Positions 11,480 through 23,182 are shown, counted from the first letter of the stretch. The stretch is 64,000 nt of DNA from Canna indica (GCA_034359265.1 CP136890.1:87755501-87819500); one strand, 5' to 3'. Translations and numbers: made by a program. The notes: generated by a model not told the origin, from the sequence alone.

Positions 11480-12236
11480 TAGACCTGGCAAATCGTGCCG
11501 GACCGGATTTATCGAGCCTGAAGTCGTCGGCCCGGCCTGGCCCGCTGGCCCGAAAACATGAGGGCGACGGTGCCGATCGCCGCTAGCCCAGAGTTGTTAA
11601 TAAAACTCTGCTTCGCGTCGGGGATCAGCGCGATGCGGGCGACGGTGCCGATCGTCGCGGTTTGAAAGGTGAAGCAGACACTGGGGTCGGAGAGGAGAAG
11701 ACGCTTCGCGGAGCAGGATCAGCGCGATGCGGGCGACGATGCCGATCGCCGCGGTTTGGAAGGTGAAGCGGGCGCTCGGGGTCGGGTCGGAGAGGACGCT
11801 TCGCGGTGTGGTGAAGCTAATCGCCGGAGAAGGAGAAGAGCGAAGGGCGAAATGATTTGTTGACGCGGTTTGGAAGGTGAAGCGGGCGCTCGGGGTCGGG
11901 TCGGAGAGGACGCTTCGCGGCGCGGTGAAGCTAATCGCCGGAGAAGGGCGAAGGGCGCTTCTGGCTCATCTAGCGCCATCCGGACGCCGAGCGGGAGGTC
12001 GTCGAAGAAGCGAGGCGAGGCGTGCCTCTACGGCTCTGTGGGTGCTCGACTTCGTTGAAGGAGGGTGCTCGAGTGCTCGACTGCTCCACTGTTCGAGGCG
12101 TGCCTCTGCGGCTGTGCGAGACCACTTATCGGGCTATCGGGCCGGAATGGCTTGATAGCACTAGGCCCAGCCCGAACCCGATAAGAACTGGCCTGAATCC
12201 GATTTTATCGGGCCGGGCCGATTATTGCTCGGTCTA
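11480..12236. mobile_element. GC-rich hAT element directly upstream of the GTPase gene
   Basis: The ends are TAGACCTGGCAAATCGTGCC and, on the other strand of the right end, TAGACCGAGCAATAATCGG. They are flanked by GTGTGGTG (11472-11479 and 12237-12244), an 8-bp duplication as expected for hAT. The interior is strongly GC-rich, unlike the AT-rich surroundings, and is filled by about three copies of a unit of about 110 bases (from about 11659, 11750 and 11866). Open frames here are Arg/Ala-rich by composition and I do not regard them as genes. Confidence 0.85.
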
Positions 12237-12244
12237 GTGTGGTG

Positions 12245-12338
12245 TGAAAGTTGTGCTATTTTTTTGGATAATAATCCTAAATTTTACAGCAATAAGTTTG
12301 CTATTTGCAGCTTTTATAAGGATAAATATGTAAAAGTA
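12245..12338 (+). promoter_or_regulatory. Short leader of the GTPase gene
   Basis: Only 94 bases separate the hAT target duplication from the ATG. They hold TATA-like sequences (TTTTATAAGGATAAATAT near 12312-12329). If transcription starts further up, the promoter is inside transposon DNA. Confidence 0.35.
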
Positions 12339-15300
12339 ATGCTATCCGCCGCTTCGCCTCCCTCCTCTGCAGTTTCTTGCTCGCCTCCTCCGGAAGCTCG
12401 CATGGCTTCGTTAGCCCCTCCTCCGCACCCTCGTCCTTCGCGTACCTCGGTTCCATGCCTCAAGAAGAGCTCCGCCACCAGCGAGGCAACTACGCTCGCG
12501 GTGCCTAACACAGTCAGTTCTCGGTCCTGTCCCTAGGGTTTATCTGACCTTTGCTCCCCTATTCGTCGTGCTTTTCCCCCGAGCTTTAGTTATCTTCGAG
12601 TCCCCCACTGATTATTTTTCGTTCTTCTCATTCATGTGAATTCCTGTGCACTTTTAACTTTTCCTTATTGTATTCTACTGCTTTCTCTAACTAATTCTGA
12701 AGCAGGAAGCTAATTTTTTTTTCTAGAAGTAGTTGGATTTATTGGGTCATTAAATAACTGTCTGATTCCAGATTATGTAAAGGCGCAACTTTGCATAAGC
12801 TATTTCTTGTGATTAAAATGTTTGATTAAATGATATTATTGGTACTATAAAGTAAACTACTGTATCATGGCATGTCGGCTATGATTGTGTGTGAGATAGC
12901 GGGTACTAGGTTTGCGTGCTTAACCTAATTTATATCTCGTGTATTCGTCTTGTGAGAATAGAACGTGAACTTTGACACCATCAGATATTGTAACTTAGGG
13001 ACTATCCTGTTGTTCCTTCCACCAGAGATCAGTTTTTCTGTCTGACAATGAGCCTTATCCTTCTACTTGCTTTAGCTTTGCATTGACTATGTGCAGGCAT
13101 TGCTTTGCTTCCATGCACGTTTATTGCCAATTTGGTTTTCCTATTAGTTGAACAGCTGAATCTTCCTCAGTCACTAGGCTGCCTTTCTGAGTTTCATAGT
13201 TCAGATTGATTAAGCAACTGTGTGTTTGCTTTATATTTGAATTTTTCCCTAATAACAATGTGGTGGTTAGATTTTTCTAACACAAAAGGATATTCCTTTT
13301 ATTTTGAACTTGGATTGTTGTTTATGATTCAACAATTTCTTCCAACTATTTGTATGGTTTGCCATTATTTGTTGCATTTTGTATTGATTCACACCTATAA
13401 AATTTCTGTAATATTTGTTGTGATATCTCGGAGCATGAAAAATTACTAATGGAACTTTTTTTTGTCGATGCATCTGTCTTTTTTGCAAAAAATTGTTTTT
13501 AACCAGTTGGGTCACTGGTATCCCGTTTGTCATAGCACTGACTAATTTCTTATATTTTCTTCGAGACTGTTCTTCCTACTACATTAACTGAAAGAGTTTT
13601 AGCAGAAGCAGCTCTTTCGTAGTTTTGCTACTCAGGAGTGGATCATTAGTTGTTTGATTTATAGCAAGATGTATGATGGTAGCTTCTTGGTTATTTATGT
13701 TATTTTTCTATTAGAAATGAAACTATAAACAGAGGACCTACTGCAGGTTGCTGGTGGAACATCCATAAATTGGTCCTTGAAAGAGAAAACCAATTATTCA
13801 AATAACTGGAATCAGACCCCTCTCCAACAAAGTGATTGGGAACTTTTGGAGGCTGATTTGTATCGCTGGACAAGGCCACTGCGTCCAGTACAGGTAGAGA
13901 TAAGGTCTGCTTTAGAACTAGTCTTTAAACTATTAGCTTGTACTGAAAAATTTATTCTTGGTCTTTGTATCTTCACCACAAAATTTTGTACTTTGTAGTG
14001 GTACCCTGGTCACATTGCTAAAACAGAAAAAGAATTGAAAGAACAGCTTAAGCTAATGGATGTTGTTATTGAAGTTCGAGATGCCAGGATTCCCATGGCC
14101 ACTAGTCATCCTCAGGTTATTTTCAAATAATTTTTATGTACAAAAAGTTCAAACAAACTTCCAAATTTATTATCTTATTATGCTCTTAATAACCAGATGG
14201 ATTCCTGGCTTGGAAATCGGAAAAAGATTTTAGTTCTGAATAGAGAAGACATGATATCCACTGCAGACAGAAATGCATGGGCTACTTTCTTTGCAAGGCA
14301 GGGAATAAAAGTTGTTTTTGCTAATGGAAAGCACGGAATGGTACACCCAAAATTTTGAAAACTATGTACTTTAAAGCACAGTAGTGATGACATATTAGTT
14401 CTTTGTTCTTATTCAGGGAACCATAAAACTTGGGAGGCTCGCAAAGTCATTAGCTGCTGGCGTGAATACCAAACGTAGAGCAAAAGGACTACTTCCTCGA
14501 CCAGTACTGCATTTTCTCAACCATTGTTTGGCACTTTATTTTTTTATATTCCTTTTTCTGCTAATCTCAAGTACAATGGTGTGGGTGCATGTTTGAATAA
14601 TATATCCCTAAACAATGAAAATATGCACATGTTCCAAATAGAAAGCATAGATAATTTGACATTTGCTCATTTACTTGTAATAGCTTAATGTACACAATAC
14701 AACAGACTGAAATAGATGTTTTAGTATATAATAGGAAGGAGACATTAACAATAAAATTGAAGGAAGATAATTTAAGTGAAAAATGACGAGCAGAGTTTTT
14801 TGTTATTGTTAGGTACATTTAAGCATAGTTGTCAGGGGCAAAAAGCGCAGCGACGTGCAAAGAACCCTGGAGCTATAGCGCATAGCGCAGCGCGAAGCGC
14901 ATGCTTTATTGAAATTAAGTCCAAAATAAAAACATGGGTATATATTTTAGGCTTAATTATATTTTTGGTCCCTCAAAATATTATGTTTTTTTCGGTTTGG
15001 TCCCTCATTTTTAAAAACTTGTCGTTTAGTCGCTCAAATTTTTTTTGTTTGTTGTTGGAGTCCCTCCGTTAACTTTTGATGTTAAGTGCCAACATGGAAT
15101 GCGGACCATGGACTAAAGAGGGATCAAATGGAAAAAATAAGATAATTTAAGGGACTAGATGGAAAAAATATATTTTTTAATAACCTAAAACATAATTATA
15201 TATTGTTATGCTTTAGGTTATTAAAATATATATTGTTATGTTTTAGGTTATTAAAATATATATTTTTTTCCATCTAGTCCCTTAAAATATCTTAGTTTTT

Positions 15301-18300
15301 CTGTTTGGTCCCTCTTTAGTCACATTCCATGTTGGCACTTAACATCAAAAGTTAACGGAAAGTTAATGGAGGGACCAAACGGAAACAAAAATAATTTTTG
15401 AGGATTAAACAGAAAGTTTTTAAAAGTGGGAGACCAAACGAAAAAACATAATATTTTGGGGGCCAAAAACATAATTAAGCCTATATTTTATGTATACACC
15501 AAAAATACCAATAGATTCCAACTATCATAATAAATAACAACTAAATATTCAAGAATGATAAAAAACCAAATGTATAAAGAGGAGCAAAAACGTGTAGGAG
15601 GAAGAGGAAAGGACGTTTGCATGTAGTTTGACTTTTGAACCGCTCGTGCCTTCCAAAATAACGTTTCTCCTTCCACTTTTTGCTGCACTACTGCGCCATC
15701 GCACAGATACTACGCTGAAATGTCGTGCGCTATTGATAACTATGCATTTAAGTTTTAGGTTACTATGTTAAGTTCAAATATGGTTAAGGATTATCAGTTG
15801 TATGACATGCCTTATGTTGGAATGCAAGTCATGGAGAAATTTATTTCTCCTTCCCGATCAGGATATATTAGTTTTAAACTCAATATTCAATGAGCTGGAG
15901 CTGAGCATGAACAATGCAAGGTTGGCTTGTTAAGGCAGGTGAACAAGCTCTTTTATAAGCTTGATAGCAAACTCACTTTAAAGCTATATATATGTTAAAT
16001 TCGATTGGGTGACCACTTTTTTCCAAAAGCTAAAACAGGTAGGAAGAAGATATCTAATCTTTACATTTATATTCTTAACACTCCCCTCAAGTGCAAGTGG
16101 ACAAACTAAACTATGCTGACCCAAACCCAACATATGAACCAAGGTTTAAAATCTCGGTACCGGTACCGATTTCGGTCACCGGCCGAAACCGGTACTGTAC
16201 CGTACTGTACCGACACACGGTACGGTCCGGTACGGAAATAGCATACCGTTTTTTTTTTTTTTTTTTTTAAGAGTTAGATAATAACTCTAATAATACATAA
16301 TTGATGAATAAATGCTTAAAATCAATATTCAAATGTCAAATACATAAATTCAATGTTTAAAAGCCATTTGGTACTCTATTAGAATTTTTCATAGATACAA
16401 GAGAATAACATTAGAATTAATACCATGTGTTGGTACGCAACATAAGACGTACCAACTCATGATATTCATCATCTTAGTTGATGTTGCGCTACGTCTTATG
16501 TTGCGCTACGCAGAGTCTTCGGCGGTCCCGCTAGGGGTGTGGGGGCGGAGCCCCCGGAAATTTTTTAGACCCTTTGGGTTGTGGGCCTGTGTCGCCCTAT
16601 ATTAATTCTAATGTAATTCTCTTGTATCGAGAAATCCTAATAGAGTACCAAATGACTTTTAAACATTCTCTTGTATTTGACATTTGAATATTGATTTTAA
16701 GTATTTATTCATCAATTGTATTATTAGAATTATATCTAACTCTAAAAAAAAAATCGATATCGTGTAATACCGGGCGGTATAATACGTATACCGCCCGGTA
16801 TAATACATATACTGCCCTTACCGGGCGGTATATGGCGAAATACCGCCATATACCGCCCGGTATACATGATATACCCGGTATTTTCAAATACCGGGTATAT
16901 CGAATACCGGAATCCCCAAAAACCGGTATATACCGTTTCGGGCGTTTTTTTAAACCTTAATATGAACTAATTTATTTCTTATTTGAATCACGAACATTGG
17001 CAGAATTCAAGCTCAAGACCTTGTGCTCTAATACTATTTTAAATGATTGCTAACCATTTTCACATAAGCTTAATCTAGAGGAGATCCAATCCATACATAT
17101 ATATTCTTAACAATATATATCTTCATATATACGGTAGGAACTAGTCACATTCATTTAATTTAATTCAAATGTATCTGGTTTGGTTTTTTATGGTCTAGTC
17201 GATTCAGATTTATTTAAATCTAAATCCCATTTTCTTGGTTAGAAGGTCAGTTTTTGAGCTTGAGCTCATTTAGCAATATAAATGGTGCTAAGATGGGCCA
17301 AGCATTAAGCTTCAGCTACACCAATGTTATGAGCTCGAGTTGTTGCTCAAGCTCAATGAACTTTGACTGAGCTGAGCTTGAACATAACTTTTGCATTTAA
17401 ATTGAGCTCAAGCTTGATCAAAACATGCAACCAAGACAAACCTTGGCTCTTTTGTAGTCTGTGTGCTGTTTGGAGGGAATTATTCTTGGTTTAGGATTTT
17501 CGATGAATTTCATGGTTATGAATGATGAGGAAGATTTCCTTTATATGATTATGAGTTGACCAAAATATGTGTTTTTACTTTATCCCAAAAGTATAGTTAC
17601 AAATTGTGAAGTCGTGACTATTGGATTGCTATTAATCTATTGAAGTTCTTAAACAAAAGGAATTAGTTTTTGGTCTATGTGATACTTGAGAATAAGAGGC
17701 AAAATTATTAGAATTATTTGTAAAAAAAGGTCCTTCCTAATTTTTGCATTTTAAGCAATATTTTCACCACTACTTCCCTTGCATTAAACATAATATTAGT
17801 TATTAGCTCAGCATCAAAAGATTGTTTTGTGTATTCTTTTTCATGTAGAATCTATGATTCAAGGAGATTTTGAGATCCCCTTTGTTTCAATCATGTAATA
17901 TTCTTTGTTCTTGTGCACTGGACCCCCCTCTTGTAATATGTTCTCCTTGTTGCATAAGCAACAAATTAGGAATGTGTGTTCTTGTTGATCAATAACTTAT
18001 TTTTCATGTACTTAATATTTTGTAGTGGTTTAATTGTTGATTTTTGTTTCATGAGCTGAACATTTAGTTGGTTGATGTTGAAAAGTTGTAGCACACTTGT
18101 AGTAGGTCTTATGGTAGTTAAAAATTCTAATTACTCCCATAAACAAATAGTGATGCGATTGTACATGTACTTTTGAATTTAGGCTTCATAATTCTCTGTT
18201 TTTTCCTTTATGTGAAATGGACTGTATAAGGATTGGTTGGAAATTGAATGATGTATCTACTTCAAATTAAGGAAGATTTCTTATTGACTGCTGTTTGCCA

Positions 18301-19731
18301 ATGTTCTTATAATTGATAAAGGTACGTGCTGGGATAGTTGGTTATCCCAATGTAGGCAAGTCATCTCTGATTAACCGTTTGCTTAAGAGAAGGATGTGCC
18401 CAGCAGCTCCAAGACCTGGTGTTACCAGAGAATTGAAGTATGTCCTTTTTACTTATTGTGGTTTTAAAAGATTTCTTAAATAGTCACTTGGTATTGCAAA
18501 TCCATATATAAAATTATGCATAACTAGAATTTTCAAATTCTCATGTTTGATATCAATGGAATAGTAAAACCTTTTGGTCTTTTATGATGTTTCTTCATTT
18601 TCATATTTTGCAGATGGGTACGATTTGGTAATGATCTGGAGTTGTTGGACTCTCCTGGCATATTGCCCATGAGAATCAATGATCAGTCAGCTGCAATCAA
18701 GCTTGCAATATGCGATGACATCGGGGAGAGGTCATATGATGTTGCTGATGTGGCAGCTATCCTTGTGCAGATGTTGGCAAGACATTCTGAAGTAGGTTAG
18801 TTCATTTTTCCGCTGACTTTTAAAATATCTTATATACACCTGTATCCAATTATCTCTTTTTGATCAATATGCAACTATCAATATTACCTGTGGTGTGCGA
18901 TCTATTTTTGTTACTTAGAACATCTCCTGGAGTTGGTAGTGTAAATATGTGTTTTCTCTAATGCATAAGGTCAAATTTTTAATAGAGTTTTACCTTGACC
19001 ATGAATATGGGATGAAAATACTTACTGATAATGCTGCAAAGCACGTGAGACATTGGTTTTGCAAGAAACTGAAAACCAATATCCTTGAAGACAGAACATC
19101 AATGTAGTCCATAAAAAATAGGCATAAGTTTTCTCTATTTAACTAATTATGATTCTTCTGTATATTTAAGTCCATATACCTCAACTTGTACTTTATGTGA
19201 TGTGGGTTAAATATGCACAAGGAAATTGGTATCTAAAAATTAGTGGCTAAATCTGTACTATTTAACTTCAAGGATTGTTATGTGTTTGTTAGCTCATCTA
19301 CCATATTGTGGTCATAAATGATGAACTAATTGTACAAAATCACATGAAATGCATTTTGTACCATACTTTTGTCCTCGAATAAAGTTCTACTAATTTAAGA
19401 TAACTTCTGAGTTTCTCTTTCTTCTTTCTTCCTCGTGCTGACAAGGTTTTCATCCAATAGGTTTGGAAACTCTCCATAAGCGCTATAAGATTGATTTAGA
19501 TGATCACTGTGGTAAAATGTATGTGGAATCCTTTCACCAATTCTATAATTGTGCTCATCTCCTCTAATTTGGAAGATATTTGACATGCTTAGCATCGATA
19601 ACTTCAGATTTGTTGAGAAGCTTGCCCTTCAATTGTTCAATGGCGATGCTAACCAAGCTGCTTTCCGAATTTTGAGTGATTTCCGGAAGGGAAGATTTGG
19701 CTGGGCGGCCCTAGAAAGGCCGCCTAGGTGA
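12339..19731 (+). CDS. DGP3: DAR-type circularly permuted GTPase, chloroplast (RbgA-like)
   Basis: Nine exons join without a phase error: 12339-12512, 13747-13893, 13999-14115, 14197-14340, 14417-14503, 18322-18437, 18614-18795, 19446-19518, 19608-19731 (1164 nt, 387 aa). The first exon is rich in Ser, Ala and Pro, like a chloroplast transit peptide. The GTPase motifs come in permuted order: the family-name motif DARIP, NRED as the G4 site, GYPNVGKSS (P-loop), PGVTR (G2), DSPG (G3). [13 protein letters not shown] precedes them and a C-terminal domain ([20 protein letters not shown]) follows. The relatives YlqF/RbgA work in late assembly of the large ribosomal subunit, so a role in plastid 50S assembly is inferred. 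The exon 1 donor (ACA|GTCAGT) was chosen because it keeps phase and is better than the GTGCCT alternative. Intron 5 is 3.8 kb and carries several transposons. The gene looks intact. Confidence 0.93.
14824..15744. mobile_element. hAT element in GTPase intron 5, carrying a nested MITE
   Basis: The ends CATAGTTGTCAGGGGCAAAA and, on the other strand of the right end, CATAGTTATCAATAGCGC are flanked by the 8-bp duplication CATTTAAG (14816-14823 and 15745-15752). Without the nested element at 14950-15481 it is about 390 bp. Both subterminal parts hold GCGCAGCG/CGCTGAA-like motifs. Confidence 0.85.
14950..15481. mobile_element. Palindromic Mutator-type MITE nested in the hAT
   Basis: The left arm (GGCTTAATTATATTTTTGGT, CCCTCAAAATATTATG) and right arm (other strand: GGCTTAATTATGTTTTTGGC, CCCAAAATATTATG) pair over nearly the whole length. 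It is flanked by a perfect 9-bp duplication TATATTTTA (14941-14949 and 15482-15490). No coding content. Confidence 0.88.
16140..16959. mobile_element. hAT element with a long internal foldback
   Basis: The ends CAAGGTTTAAA and, on the other strand, TAAGGTTTAAA are flanked by ATATGAAC (16132-16139 and 16960-16967), an 8-bp duplication. The subterminal zones are dense with CGGTACCG and CCGGTATA motifs. Inside, 16270-16465 and 16605-16748 form an inverted repeat (AGAGTTAGATAATAACTCTA, ATAGAGTACCAAATG and their complements). The loop holds a GC-rich segment around GGGGCGGAGCCCCC. Confidence 0.82.
16968..18310. other. Remainder of GTPase intron 5
   Basis: AT-rich intron sequence. The bits at 16020-16130 and 16970-17120 (GTGCAAGTGGACAAAC, AAATGATTGCTAACCATT) look like a dispersed repeat split by the hAT at 16140. 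GAGCTTGAGCTC-like repeats occur at 17250-17420. No exon is seen. Confidence 0.4.
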
Positions 19732-21650
19732 AGCTCTAAAGTTGGATGCTTGTAAATTCTCAGTAGCAAGGTGCAAAAGCCATAAATGGGAAGAAATTAC
19801 GAATATTGTGGTGTGCAACATTGATTGTCAACTCATTGCAACTATCAACCAAAAGATCTCAAGTGGTCGCTGCAAAGTACACCGACAAAACTTACCAATG
19901 TATTTGAGCAAATTTGTATTGTGCTCAACTTCAATCTTAAGTTGTCATCTACTTCGTCCGCAGTGATTCATATGTAGACATGTAGTCTTGATTGATTGTG
20001 ATGCATGATCGATCTATATTGATCATATGTTATTTGTACATGAGATTGATTTCTGTCTTGTACTAACACTACTGATTATTATTATGGATCAGATTACATC
20101 AATATAGGTTAATTTTATTATTTAAGATTATTAAACATGGAGCATAAATAGATTATATATACAACATATTTGTTACTTAAACTACACAAAGAGACCAATT
20201 GAGTAGCACAATGGTACTTTCTTATGGTATTGAAAAATCAACTGTCTAGTGCACTAAAGGAACATGTGAGAAGATGAAAACTTCGGGAAAATTCTTCTAA
20301 TTGAAAGTAAAATTAATTCACCTTTGATGATTTGATGTTAGTAACGTTGTGGTTAGAATATCAGTGGAATTGAATCACAATGAATTTGTATCTAATAAGA
20401 ATAACAAAGTATTTACTTTAATATTATATAATATTCATGAATTTACAAATTAATTAAAACTAAAAGTCTATTTATGTTCTTAGTACAAACAAAAAATGTT
20501 TCACTACAAACTAACACAAGAAAATTTGCAGCATGTCTTACTATTATTTCCATGCTAGTATTAGCAATATTCACCAACAATTTAAATTTCCAATGCTATC
20601 ATTTCATTTCATACTACAAATGTAGTGAAACTAATTAACAATCCAAGATTCATTATCCTCTTCAAAGACTAAAAAATGGTTAAGAGGTTCACTGCATCTG
20701 AACTTTTTATTGGGAGTCAAGGACCATTAGTTCCTGGACCCTTCAGGTTTGAGTGAGGGCCATAACTATAAGAGGTGGTATGGAGAGCCTTTTGACTTCT
20801 CTAATTTTAATTTCTACTTGCTACTTTGCCAAGTTTCAATTGTAAAAGTGGTACATCAGAGAATAAATTTCCTAGTTGGGCCAAAAGTAAGCTGTCATTC
20901 TTGGTTTCACAGGAACTCTTTCCTCTTTTTGCCACATGAAGTTGCAATCCAGCAGATCACAGGCTATCACCAAAAGTGGTCAATCAACTACCAGTCTCAA
21001 TAATGAAATTGATTGCACTTAGTTTACTTGGTTCTCTTCTGTTTGACACTATATTGTCAATGGTTCCTATCATGGGTGACTCAAATGCTAGTGCAGTCCA
21101 GTTCTGTGCATTGCTTCGGCATAGTTGAGTAGTAACAAGATCTTATAGGTAGCACTGGTCAATCCCCACAAGTCAGAATGTTTTGTAATCCTAAGGGCAA
21201 TTCTGTTCTACCTATCAAACAAGTTGTTGGACCACTGCCATTCGGAGGACCGCATGGATTGCAATCCATTGAATTGAACAACTCATGGAGACCTTGATTT
21301 GGGTTGATCATATGTGCATGCATTTATCCAATGCCATGGTTGGTGGAACTCAATGGACCACACATTCCAATTTCCCCACTGCATCTGCAGCTCAAGCTAG
21401 ATCATCAATTGCGACACCTAAACATACTATTATTTTCTTAGAGTACAATCAAAAGAACCAATTAATGTTTATGGCATTGTAGTTGAAGCAGATGGACAGC
21501 TTCAAGTGGCTCAGAAGGCAGGCATGTGCTTCAGGATCAGTTGATCACCAAAAGAATATTTTGCCCCCAAACATTATATTACAATATTGATCACATAGCA
21601 TACTGGAACCAGATATTTATTTAGGAGTTAAACAAAGGGCAAGTTGTGGC
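19732..21650. other. Intergenic DNA between the GTPase and MYB genes
   Basis: The 3' UTR of the GTPase comes first, then AT-rich sequence. Small open frames at 20749-21003 and 21285-21482 have no domain I recognise and no splice partner. The last part is the distal upstream region of the MYB gene. Confidence 0.45.
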
Positions 21651-21658
21651 AACGACAG

Positions 21659-21683
21659 TATAAATGGAAAGCAAGGGGTTGGT
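21659..21683 (+). promoter_or_regulatory. Possible MYB promoter: TATA box and AC-element-like site
   Basis: TATAAAT at 21659-21665 lies 311 bases before the ATG. GGTTGGT at 21677-21683 is ACCAACC on the other strand, an AC-element core bound by plant MYBs of phenylpropanoid control. Both are short and could occur by chance. A second AT-rich run at 21932-21942 is too close to the ATG to be a likely TATA box. Confidence 0.3.
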
Positions 21684-21950
21684 CACCAAATGGACAGCTC
21701 CATCTTCTTATCTACAAGCTTTTATTTTGGGGGGTTCTTTATTCCTGACCTCTATGAGAGGTGCAGAACTGTTTTTGGAGTACTGACAATGATACAAGTG
21801 GAGAGGTAAAGGTTGAGAGAGAATACACTTTTCAGGTAAATCAATTAAATCATAGCTAGGGTTACATAGTGCAGTTTAACTACTTGGTCAAATTAATGAG
21901 ACAAACTCCCCTAACCCTCCCTCCCCTCAATCATATATATATCAACTCCT

Positions 21951-21975
21951 GTGTGTGTGTGTGTGTGTGTGTGTG
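21951..21975 (+). repeat. GT microsatellite touching the MYB start codon
   Basis: Twelve GT units plus one G end exactly at the base before the ATG at 21976, so the last 25 nt of the 5' UTR are a simple repeat. Confidence 0.9.
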
Positions 21976-22957
21976 ATGGGGAGGTCTCCATGCTGTGAGA
22001 AGGCACACACAAACAAAGGAGCTTGGACCAAGGAAGAGGACCAGCTGCTGATCTCCTACATCAAAGCCCATGGAGAAGGCTGTTGGAGGTCTCTCCCTAG
22101 AGCTGCAGGTCTTAATTTGTGCTTTTCCTGTATAGTTTCATGCTCACCTTGTTCAATATATAATTTATATCACTGGAAAATGTTCGCTAATTATATTGAG
22201 AATTAATATACAGGCCTTCTTCGATGCGGCAAGAGCTGCCGGCTTCGATGGATAAATTACCTCCGGCCCGACCTTAAGCGCGGCAACTTCACCGAGGAAG
22301 AAGACGAGCTTATCATCAAGCTCCATGGCCTGCTCGGAAACAAGTATAGTTCATGACGAACACATATATTAATTATAGTATATATTATTGTTTCTTGCAG
22401 TTGATTCAAATCATTTGGGTCGTCGACGTTGCAGGTGGTCGGTAATAGCCGGGCAGCTGCCAGGGCGGACCGACAACGAGATCAAGAACTACTGGAACAC
22501 CCACATCAAGCGCAAGCTCATCAGCCGCGGTATCGACCCGCAGACTCACCGCCCGGCCATGCACGGCAGCGCCGCCGCCCAATTGCCCACCACCATCACT
22601 TCATCTCCTCAACTAGCATTCTCGACGGTCGACGTCCAAGTTGCAAAGCAGCTGCCTCTGCCGCAGATGATCAGATCAAACATTGATGTAATAAAGAAGG
22701 AGATGTGCCCCGACCTCAACCTCGACCTCTCCATGAGCCTTTCCTTCCCTTCTTCCGCGTCGTCGCTAGCTTCATCGTCGTCGACGTCCGAGAACATAGC
22801 AGCAGCAGAGCCTGCCTCGTATCCTCAACCCATTTGTTTGTGCTATCATTTGGGGCTTCCGAGCAGTGAATTTTGTAACTGTCGAGCAAGCCCTAAAAAC
22901 CAACATGTTCTTGGATTTTACAGGCCATTGGAAGAAGGGCAATACACATTAATTTAA
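21976..22957 (+). CDS. R2R3-MYB transcription factor, subgroup 4 (repressor type)
   Basis: Exons 21976-22108 (133 nt, the usual first-exon size), 22214-22343 and 22435-22957 give 261 aa. It starts [21 protein letters not shown]2 has W17 and W37 of the protein with [18 protein letters not shown]3 has [20 protein letters not shown] then [20 protein letters not shown]. Behind it come [13 protein letters not shown] (C1 motif), [12 protein letters not shown] (EAR-type LNLDL motif) and a Cys cluster [16 protein letters not shown], which together mark subgroup 4. Members repress phenylpropanoid genes in the nucleus; that role is inferred. In the bHLH-contact signature of R3, Val and Gln stand where Leu and Arg are usual ([12 protein letters not shown]). 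Splice sites are GCAG|GTCTTA, ACAG|GC, CAA|GTATAG and GCAG|GTGG. Confidence 0.93.
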
Positions 22958-23148
22958 AGTGCATTTATATTAATTGCTTAAAATTCGATGAATCTTAGAG
23001 TACTTAGTTATGCATATTAGCATATAGTAGGTAAGGCGGCATATATCAATATGTTTATGACGAAGGGTTAATATATATTATATATGGCTACGTACAAGAA
23101 TCTGAGATGGATGTAACGAGGATTCTGCGCAGGTTGGAGAGCATGTGA

Positions 23149-23182
23149 GGTGTTCGGGGTAGGTAGCCGAACACCCAATAAA
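23149..23182 (+). promoter_or_regulatory. Hairpin followed by AATAAA, probable MYB poly(A) signal
   Basis: GGTGTTCGG (23149-23157) and CCGAACACC (23167-23175) form a perfect 9-bp stem with a 9-nt loop; AATAAA follows at 23177-23182, 220 bases after the MYB stop. The AATAAA position suits polyadenylation. GTGTTCGGGGTAG recurs at about 23216. Confidence 0.45.

Noticed and set aside
11669..12237. Several Arg/Ala-rich open frames on both strands
   Set aside because: They follow from the GC-rich tandem units inside a hAT with target duplications; no domain and all frames are open at once.
21932..21942. ATATATATA as the MYB TATA box
   Set aside because: It is only 33 bases from the ATG, leaving almost no 5' UTR; TATAAAT at 21659 is better placed.
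23149..23175. Bacterial-type terminator
   Set aside because: The stem-loop lacks a T-run and sits in a plant 3' UTR before AATAAA.
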